This document shows positions 58,602-64,000 of a stretch of DNA of 64,000 nt, piece after piece. The stretch lies in assembly GCF_000756385.1 (NCBI RefSeq), contig NZ_JNFC01000045.1:146813-210812 (forward strand). The letters are read 5' to 3'. Source of the DNA: Sphingopyxis sp. LC363. GTDB lineage: Bacteria; Pseudomonadota; Alphaproteobacteria; Sphingomonadales; Sphingomonadaceae. The first letter of the stretch is position 1. Each line of letters opens with the position of its first letter. The position numbers were made by a program, and so were the translations under genes. Under the pieces are notes generated by a model. The model was not told where the DNA came from and ran no database searches. It saw only the letters and a list, made by a program, of their open reading frames with translations.

Positions 58602-59410
58602 AGATCGCGACTTATAATGTGAACGGCATCAACGGCCGCTTGCCTGTGCTGCTCAAATGGCTCGCGCTCGCGCAGCCCGACATCGTCTGCCTCCAGGAAC
58701 TCAAGGCGCCGCAAGAGAAATTTCCGGAAACCCCGATCCGCGACGCGGGCTACGACGTCATCTGGCACGGCCAGAGCCGCTGGAACGGCGTCGCGATGCT
58801 CAGCCGCATCGGCGAACTCCACGAAACGCGCCGCGGCCTTCCCGGCGATCCGCGCGACGAACAAAGCCGCTATATCGAGGCGGCGGTCGGCGGCATCCTC
58901 GTCGCCGGTCTCTATCTACCCAATGGCAACCCGTGGCCGGGCCCAAAATATGATTACAAGCTCCAATGGATGGCGCGTCTCGACACGCATCTCGAAACGC
59001 TGTTCGACCTGAAAGCGCCCGTCGTGGCGTGCGGTGATTATAACGTCATCCCGACCGACCTCGATGTCTACAAGCCCGAAAATTGGAAGGATGACGCGCT
59101 GTTTTCGCCCGAGGCCCGCGCCGCCTTTCAGGGCATCCTCGACCAAGGCTGGACCGACGCGATCCGCCATCTCCATCCCGATGAGCGCATCTACAGCTTC
59201 TGGGATTATTGGCGCCGCTCGTATGAGCGCAACGCGGGCATCCGCATCGACCATCTGCTGCTCAACAAGGCCGCCGCCAAACGCCTGAAGGCGGCGGGAG
59301 TCGACACGCGGCCGCGCGGCTGGGAAAAGAGTAGCGACCATGCGCCCGCATGGATCGAACTGGCGGACGAAAGGCCGAAGGGCAAAAACGAAAGGACGCG
59401 ACGATGTTGA
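58598..59410 (+). CDS. xth: Exodeoxyribonuclease III
   Basis: AP endonuclease/3'-exonuclease of 270 residues acting in base-excision repair. KIATYNVNGINGR at the N-terminus, the metal-binding Glu in CLQELKAP, GDYNVIPTDLDVY, and the C-terminal Ser-Asp-His triad SSDHAPAWIEL. GTG start at 58598 overlaps the alkB stop. The last ten residues are basic and lie partly over the start of the following GFA gene. Confidence 0.95.
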   Translation: MKIATYNVNGINGRLPVLLKWLALAQPDIVCLQELKAPQEKFPETPIRDAGYDVIWHGQSRWNGVAMLSRIGELHETRRGLPGDPRDEQSRYIEAAVGGILVAGLYLPNGNPWPGPKYDYKLQWMARLDTHLETLFDLKAPVVACGDYNVIPTDLDVYKPENWKDDALFSPEARAAFQGILDQGWTDAIRHLHPDERIYSFWDYWRRSYERNAGIRIDHLLLNKAAAKRLKAAGVDTRPRGWEKSSDHAPAWIELADERPKGKNERTRRC

Positions 59411-59845
59411 CGGGCAGTTGTGCATGCGGGACGATCCGCTACCGGATCGACGCCGAACCCTATGACACCGGCTGGTGCCATTGCCGGATCTGCCAGCGGG
59501 TGTCGGGTGTCGGGATCGGGCGGCATGGTGTTCACCACGGCGGCACTCCGTCACTTCCATATCGAACAGGGCGAGGAGCGTCTGGGGAAATTCGCATCGA
59601 CGCCGTTCGGCGAACGCGGCTATTGCCGCGACTGCGGCTCGCCGCTCACCATCCATGTCCGGCATCAGCCCGGCGAAATCGACATCGCCGCGGCCTCGCT
59701 CGACGATCCTGACGCGATCGCCCCGGCTTTTCACCTTTACGCGGACTTGGCCCCCAAATGGGCGATTCCGATCGACGGACTGCCCCGATATGCTGCGCTG
59801 CGTCCGACAACTCGCGGTCTCGCGCCCGGCCAGACCGAGGCTTGA
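59404..59845 (+). pseudogene. Frameshifted GFA-family (Mss4-like) gene
   Basis: The start MLTGSCACGTIRYRIDAEPYD with zinc cysteines C6 and C8, and WCHCRICQRVSG, is in one frame; the rest (GGMVFTTAALRHFHIEQG, CRDCGSPLTI, WAIPIDGLP) continues in the +1 frame. At 59500-59513 the 7-mer gtgtcgg is present twice in a row. Taking out one copy restores C-Q-R-V-S-G-S-G-G-M-V-F and a single 144-codon frame, the usual length of the family. GFA proteins bind zinc and resemble glutathione-dependent formaldehyde-activating enzyme. It follows xth directly. Confidence 0.85.
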
Positions 59846-59940
59846 GCGGCGATTTTGCAGCGACGCAAATTCTCTGTTTGTTCTTCTTCTCGCTGGCGCT
59901 GCGCGCGATCCTCGGCTAATCTCGACCCAGAGGTAAGCGA

Positions 59941-61053
59941 TTGTCCGTGGATCCCGATACGACGCCGGTGGGCCGCAAGATCATCCATGTCGACATGGAT
60001 GCCTTCTACGCTTCGGTCGAACAGCGCGACGACCCGGGCTTGCGTGGAAAACCCGTCGCGGTCGGCGGCTCATCGCGGCGCGGGGTGGTCGCAGCAGCAA
60101 GCTATGAGGCGCGCAAGTTCGGCGTCCGCTCGGCGATGCCGAGCGTCACCGCGAAGCGCCAGTGTCCCGCCCTTATCTTCGTGCCGCCGCGCTTCGAGGT
60201 CTATCGCGACATTTCGCACCAGATCCGCGCGATCTTCCGCGACTACGCCGACGAGGTCGAGCCGCTGTCGCTCGACGAGGCCTATCTCGACGTCAGCGCT
60301 GACAAGGCGGGGCTGGGCAGCGCGACCGCGGCGGCGAAGTTGATCCGTCAGCGCATTCGCGCCGAAACCGGCCTCACGGCTTCCGCCGGCGTTTCCTATA
60401 ACAAGTTTATCGCCAAGCTCGCGTCGGACCAAAACAAGCCCGATGGCCTCACCATCATCCCTCCGGGCAAGGGCGCCGCCTTCGTCCAGACGCTGTCGAT
60501 CCGCCGCTTTCACGGCATCGGTCCGGTGACCGCGGCGAAGATGGAAGGGCTCGGCATCTTCTCGGGCGCCGATCTCGCCGCCAAAGACCCGATGTGGCTC
60601 GCCGAGAATTTCGGCAATAGCGCCGAATGGCTCTATAATCTGGCGCGCGGAATCGACCATCGCCGCGTCAAGTCGAACCGGCCGCTGAAGTCCTTGGGCG
60701 GCGAGCGCACCTTCTTCAACGACCTGATCACCGACACCGAAATCCGCGAGGCGCTCGCGCATGTCTGCACCGTCGTCTGGGACCGCGCCGCGAAGAAGGG
60801 CGCGCGCGGGCGTACGGTGACGCTCAAGCTCCGCTACGCCGATTTCCGCACGATCACGCGCGCCAGATCGGTCACCGCACCCATCCTCGACGGCAATTCG
60901 CTGCTCGCCGCGGGCGAGGCGATCCTGGCCCCCCTGCTTCCTACCGAACAGGGCATCCGCTTGCTCGGCGTGACGCTGAGCAAGTTCGAAGGCGAAGAGG
61001 ATGAAGACGAAGAGGGCGCCGCGCCGCCCGCCGACCTGCTCAGCCTTATCTAA
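59941..61053 (+). CDS. dinB: DNA polymerase IV
   Basis: Y-family translesion polymerase of 370 residues. HVDMDAFYASVEQRDDP (catalytic Asp), EVEPLSLDEAYLDVS (catalytic Asp-Glu) and SAGVSYNKFIAKLASDQNKP, then the thumb at FHGIGPVTAAKMEGLGI and the little-finger domain with SLGGERTFFNDL. The C-terminus EDEDEEGAAPPADLLSLI carries a probable beta-clamp motif DLLSLI. TTG start after GAGGTAAGCGA. No LexA-type box (GTTCN7GTTC) is visible upstream. Overlaps a convergent gene by 8 bp. Confidence 0.94.
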   Translation: MSVDPDTTPVGRKIIHVDMDAFYASVEQRDDPGLRGKPVAVGGSSRRGVVAAASYEARKFGVRSAMPSVTAKRQCPALIFVPPRFEVYRDISHQIRAIFRDYADEVEPLSLDEAYLDVSADKAGLGSATAAAKLIRQRIRAETGLTASAGVSYNKFIAKLASDQNKPDGLTIIPPGKGAAFVQTLSIRRFHGIGPVTAAKMEGLGIFSGADLAAKDPMWLAENFGNSAEWLYNLARGIDHRRVKSNRPLKSLGGERTFFNDLITDTEIREALAHVCTVVWDRAAKKGARGRTVTLKLRYADFRTITRARSVTAPILDGNSLLAAGEAILAPLLPTEQGIRLLGVTLSKFEGEEDEDEEGAAPPADLLSLI

Positions 61054-61504
61054 CCGCCAGCCCCGGCGCATGACGCCGCAGCGCCGCCTGCATTTTCGGC
61101 GACAGCGTCTTGAAATCGCAGCGGATCAGCGGCTCGTCGGAGACCTGCATCTCTTCGCGGAACGGCGCGCCGACGCGGTAGAGGGCGCGGTCGGTCCCCG
61201 CCGGTTTCACCCGGAAATAACCTGCGCCGTCGTAGCCGCCGAACTGCATCTGGGTAAAGCCGTCATCGACCGCGCGCGTTTGCGTGATCGGCTCGAGTTC
61301 GGCGGCCGGTCCCATATTGCCGCCCGGCCCGTAATAATAGAGGGCGCCCCAGCGTTTGCCGTCAAAGACGTAACCGTGATGAACGGTCGCGCATTTCTCG
61401 GTGTCGTTCGTCCAGAAGCCGCTGTCGATCGGCATCGCAATCGTCTGTGCTGCCGCCGGTACGCTGCTCGCCATCGCCGCAAGCGCCAAAATCCATGTGC
61501 GCAT
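61046..61504 (-). CDS. Exported protein of unknown function
   Basis: A 152-residue secreted protein. Signal peptide MRTWILALAAMASSVPAAAQ ends near 20. The mature part has ATVHHGYVFDGKRWGALYYYGP, GFTQMQFGGYDGAGYFRV and FKTLSPKMQAALRRHAP. Aromatic and glycine-rich beta strands suggest a compact beta fold. I do not recognise the family. The ATG at 61504 is chosen for the clean signal peptide; the frame is open much further upstream. Downstream of and on the same strand as prfC, 56 bp away. Confidence 0.68.
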   Translation of the reverse strand: MRTWILALAAMASSVPAAAQTIAMPIDSGFWTNDTEKCATVHHGYVFDGKRWGALYYYGPGGNMGPAAELEPITQTRAVDDGFTQMQFGGYDGAGYFRVKPAGTDRALYRVGAPFREEMQVSDEPLIRCDFKTLSPKMQAALRRHAPGLAVR

Positions 61505-61560
61505 CGATACCCCCACAATCATCGAGCCGGCAGCCATGGTGAAGCAGATGCGCGGTTCGA

Positions 61561-63153
61561 TCAACCCGCGTCGGCGAACACGCGCTCCTTCGTCGCTGTA
61601 AAGCGGATCGACGGGTTGCGCTGGGTCACATAGCCGACCTCCCACGCGTCCTTCGCCATGAACACCGGCGCGCCGTCGCGGTCGGTCGCCGCGGCGCCGC
61701 GATTGTCGGCCTGGAACGCCTTCAGCGCCGCGGCATCGTCGCTCGCGATCCAGCGCGCGGTGTCCCACGGCGACTGCTCGAGCTTCGCCTCGACCTTATA
61801 TTCGGCCTCCAATCGGCTGATCAGCACGTCCAATTGCAGCTGCCCGACGACACCGACGATCATGTTCGCGCCGATTTCGGGATAGAAGACCTGGATGATC
61901 CCCTCCTCGGCCATGTCGTCGAGCGCTTTCCTCAGCTGCTTGGTCTTGGTCGGATCGACCAGCGCGACGCGGCGCAGGATTTCGGGCGCGAAATTCGGCA
62001 GCCCGGTGATCATGATGTCGCTGCGTTCGGACAGCGTGTCGCCGACGCGCAGCATGCCGTGGTTCGGAATGCCAATGATGTCGCCGGGGAAGGCCTCTTC
62101 GGCCATCTCGCGATCCTGCGCGAGGAAAAGCATCGGGCGGCTGATCGCGATCGCCTTGCCCGTGCCGCCCTGCATCAGCCGCATCCCGCGCTCGAACTTG
62201 CCCGAGCAGAGGCGCATGAAGGCGATGCGGTCGCGGTGCGCGGGGTTCATATTGGCCTGTACCTTGAATACGAAGCCGGTGACGGCATCGTCATCGGGCC
62301 GGACCGGCGCGGGTTCGGCGGGCTGCGGCTGCGGCCCGGGCGCGTGGCTCGCAAGCCCCGCGAGCAGGTCGACGACGCCGAATTCCTTGAGCGCCGAACC
62401 GAAAAAGACCGGGGTCAGGTCGCCATTGCGGTAGGCCGCACCGTCGAAGGGCGCGTAGCAGGCCGATGCCAGCTCGGTCTCTTCCTTGAGCAAGGCGAGC
62501 GCCGGCGCGCTGAGCTTCGCGGCAAGTCGCGGGTCTTCGAGACCCTCGACCGCGATCCGGTCGCCCTCATACATGCGCGACGCGTCGCCGCCGGGCACCA
62601 TCAGCGCCGGGTCGACGAGGTCGTAGATGCCCTCGAACTGGCCCCCCATGCCCGCCGGCCAGTTCATCGGGCAGACGTCGAGCGCGAGCCGGTCGGCAAC
62701 CTCGTCGAGCAGCTCGAACGGCGTCTGCCCCTCACGGTCGACCTTATTGATAAAGGTAATGATCGGCACCGAACGCAGGCGGCATACCTCGAACAGCTTC
62801 AGCGTCTGGGGTTCGATGCCCTTCGCGGCGTCGATCACCATCACCGCGCTGTCGACCGCCGTGAGCGTGCGATAGGTGTCTTCGCTGAAATCCTCGTGCC
62901 CCGGGGTGTCGAGCAGGTTGAAGATCAGCCCCGCATGTTCGAAGGTCATCACCGACGAGGTCACCGAAATCCCGCGCTGCTGCTCGATCTTCATCCAGTC
63001 GGAGCGGGCGCGCCGGGCGGCGCCGCGCGCCTTGACCTCGCCCGCGATATGAATCGCGCCGCCCGCGACGAGCAATTTCTCGGTCAGCGTCGTCTTGCCC
63101 GCGTCGGGATGCGAGATGATGGCGAAGGTACGGCGATCTGGGTGCTTGGACAT
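61561..63153 (-). CDS. prfC: Peptide chain release factor 3
   Basis: Translational GTPase of 530 residues that recycles RF1/RF2 from the ribosome. G motifs: SHPDAGKTTLTEKLL (P-loop), DTPGHEDFSEDTYR, and FINKVDREG. The sequence EQQRGISVTSSVMTFEH is the switch region, and the C-terminal QLDVLISRLEAEYKVEAKLEQ completes the RF3-specific domain. The ATG at 63153 gives the usual length (E. coli 529); the frame runs on to 63303 without similarity. Confidence 0.95.
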   Translation of the reverse strand: MSKHPDRRTFAIISHPDAGKTTLTEKLLVAGGAIHIAGEVKARGAARRARSDWMKIEQQRGISVTSSVMTFEHAGLIFNLLDTPGHEDFSEDTYRTLTAVDSAVMVIDAAKGIEPQTLKLFEVCRLRSVPIITFINKVDREGQTPFELLDEVADRLALDVCPMNWPAGMGGQFEGIYDLVDPALMVPGGDASRMYEGDRIAVEGLEDPRLAAKLSAPALALLKEETELASACYAPFDGAAYRNGDLTPVFFGSALKEFGVVDLLAGLASHAPGPQPQPAEPAPVRPDDDAVTGFVFKVQANMNPAHRDRIAFMRLCSGKFERGMRLMQGGTGKAIAISRPMLFLAQDREMAEEAFPGDIIGIPNHGMLRVGDTLSERSDIMITGLPNFAPEILRRVALVDPTKTKQLRKALDDMAEEGIIQVFYPEIGANMIVGVVGQLQLDVLISRLEAEYKVEAKLEQSPWDTARWIASDDAAALKAFQADNRGAAATDRDGAPVFMAKDAWEVGYVTQRNPSIRFTATKERVFADAG

Positions 63154-63230
63154 GGCGCGGGCGCCTAGCAGGTGGCGCGAGATGTGGAAAGGGGCTGGCG
63201 CAGGGATCGCGGCGGACGCATGATCGCGCC

Positions 63231-63878
63231 ATGCGAACCCTGCTCCTCGCCGCCGCCCTGCTCGCTGCGCCCGCCATTCCCGCCGCCGCACAGGAATCGC
63301 CATGGGTAGGCGAGTATGGCCTCGCCGAAGGGCCCGATGTCGGCGGCGGCCTCCTCATCCGGAACGACGGTCGCTTTCAATATATGCTCGCTGCGGGCGC
63401 GCTCGACGAACGCGCCGAGGGCCGGTGGGAGATCCGCGGCGAGGCCATCTGCCTCACCACCGATCCCAAGCCGGTGCCGCCGGCGATGGAGAAGGCCCCG
63501 CTGATCGAGGTCGAAGGTGCCGTCCCCACGCTGCTCGTCACCTGGCCGGACGGCGAAGGCGTACCCGGAGTCGATTTCACGATCGGCTTCGACAGCGGCG
63601 ATCCTACCGAGGATTATACCCAATATTATGGCTGGACGATGCCCGACGACGACAAGCGCATACCGCGCTGGGTCGAGCTGCGCGAGCCGATCTACGGCAT
63701 CATCGCGCCGCGCTACGAGCTCACCGAAGCCGACGGCGGCAAGCTGCACGTGATCATCGTGCCCAATGATATCGGTGTGGTCGATTTCGACGGCGCGTGC
63801 GCGGAGAAGACCGAGCGCGGCCTGACGCTCCACCGCGCCGAGGGCGATATGCGGTTCGCACGGCTGGGCGGAGAATGA
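63231..63878 (+). CDS. Exported protein of unknown function
   Basis: A 215-residue protein with signal peptide MRTLLLAAALLAAPAIPAAAQ (cut near 21). The mature part: SPWVGEYGLAEGPDVGGGLLIRNDGRFQYML, read in two blocks, then EGRWEIRGEAICLTTDP and GYGIIAPRYEL-like strands, ending MRFARLGGE. The pattern of a beta-barrel that resembles lipocalin or copper-resistance-like folds is only a guess. Divergent from prfC by 77 bp. A hairpin follows. Confidence 0.68.
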   Translation: MRTLLLAAALLAAPAIPAAAQESPWVGEYGLAEGPDVGGGLLIRNDGRFQYMLAAGALDERAEGRWEIRGEAICLTTDPKPVPPAMEKAPLIEVEGAVPTLLVTWPDGEGVPGVDFTIGFDSGDPTEDYTQYYGWTMPDDDKRIPRWVELREPIYGIIAPRYELTEADGGKLHVIIVPNDIGVVDFDGACAEKTERGLTLHRAEGDMRFARLGGE

Positions 63879-63918
63879 TGTCGGCTTTTGGGTGGGGAGC
63901 TGCCGTTGCGGCAATTTA

Positions 63919-63942
63919 GCCCCTCCCCTTCAGGGGAGGGGC
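63919..63942 (+). terminator. Hairpin terminator or short intergenic palindrome
   Basis: GCCCCTCCCC / GGGGAGGGGC with a TTCA loop, then CTTCTTCT, 41 bases after the last stop codon. The rest of the window end (63943-64000) has no gene that I can support. Confidence 0.6.
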
Positions 63943-64000
63943 CTTCTTCTCTCAATGGCAGCAACCGGTCGAAACCCATCATCCCCCTTCCCCCTTGCCC

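Noticed and set aside
59846..59940. LexA box before dinB
   Set aside because: I looked for GTTC-N7-GTTC on both strands and found none in this interval.

Overview
The window looks like chromosome of an alphaproteobacterium of the order Sphingomonadales, most probably Sphingopyxis or a close relative. This rests on the uniformly high GC content, the codon use, and the set of family types seen together: RcnB-like protein, DUF885 peptidase, DUF2849 and DUF934 in the sulfur operon, PAS-HWE kinase, coniferyl aldehyde dehydrogenase, KTSC protein and GH130 pair. No rRNA, transposase, phage structural gene or CRISPR array was found. One tRNA, tRNA-Gly(TCC), is present.

Layout. 0-11 kb holds general metabolism: an AI-2E family permease cut by the window edge, coniferyl aldehyde dehydrogenase, thiolase, an RcnB-like protein, a 2-hydroxyacid dehydrogenase, a nitronate monooxygenase-like flavoprotein, a coupled hydrolase and glycosyltransferase pair, and AstD. 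11.3-15.7 kb is one tightly overlapping sulfate-assimilation operon (cobA, DUF2849, cysI, a RidA-like gene, DUF934, cysH). 15.8-24.2 kb has dnaB, a UPF0262-GH25-cdd-dcd run, a secreted GH5 enzyme with DoxX, an enoyl-reductase-like protein and a thioesterase. 24.2-27.4 kb is a two-component system with an EF-hand secreted protein upstream. 27.6-34.2 kb has a DUF885 peptidase, a DUF1328 membrane peptide, an FKBP isomerase, tRNA-Gly, and membrane glucose dehydrogenase coupled to a cation diffusion facilitator.

34-57 kb is the accessory part. It mixes small disordered or lipoprotein-like proteins (BON, DUF4142, Q-rich), hemerythrin, a CinA-like amidase, a thioredoxin-reductase-like enzyme, two GH130 proteins, SDRs, a zinc alcohol dehydrogenase, a SRPBCC protein, a PAS-HWE kinase with a lone receiver, and a GT4 plus alpha/alpha-barrel fusion. 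Five upstream regions between 29.9 and 46.9 kb carry GGAAC-N16-CGTT or GGAAC-N16-CGTC, the pattern known for the alphaproteobacterial general stress sigma factor EcfG. I therefore read much of this part as a general stress regulon that includes enzymes for a phosphorolysable glycan. Inside it, at 49.5-51.9 kb, lies a three-gene operon (YqcI/YcgG heme N-hydroxylase-like, DUF1989, GT2) that could make or break down a hydroxylated guanidino compound; this is the best candidate for an undescribed pathway.

57-64 kb returns to housekeeping: DUF72, AlkB, exonuclease III, a frameshifted GFA gene broken by a clean 7-bp duplication, DinB, a secreted protein, RF3 and a last secreted protein.
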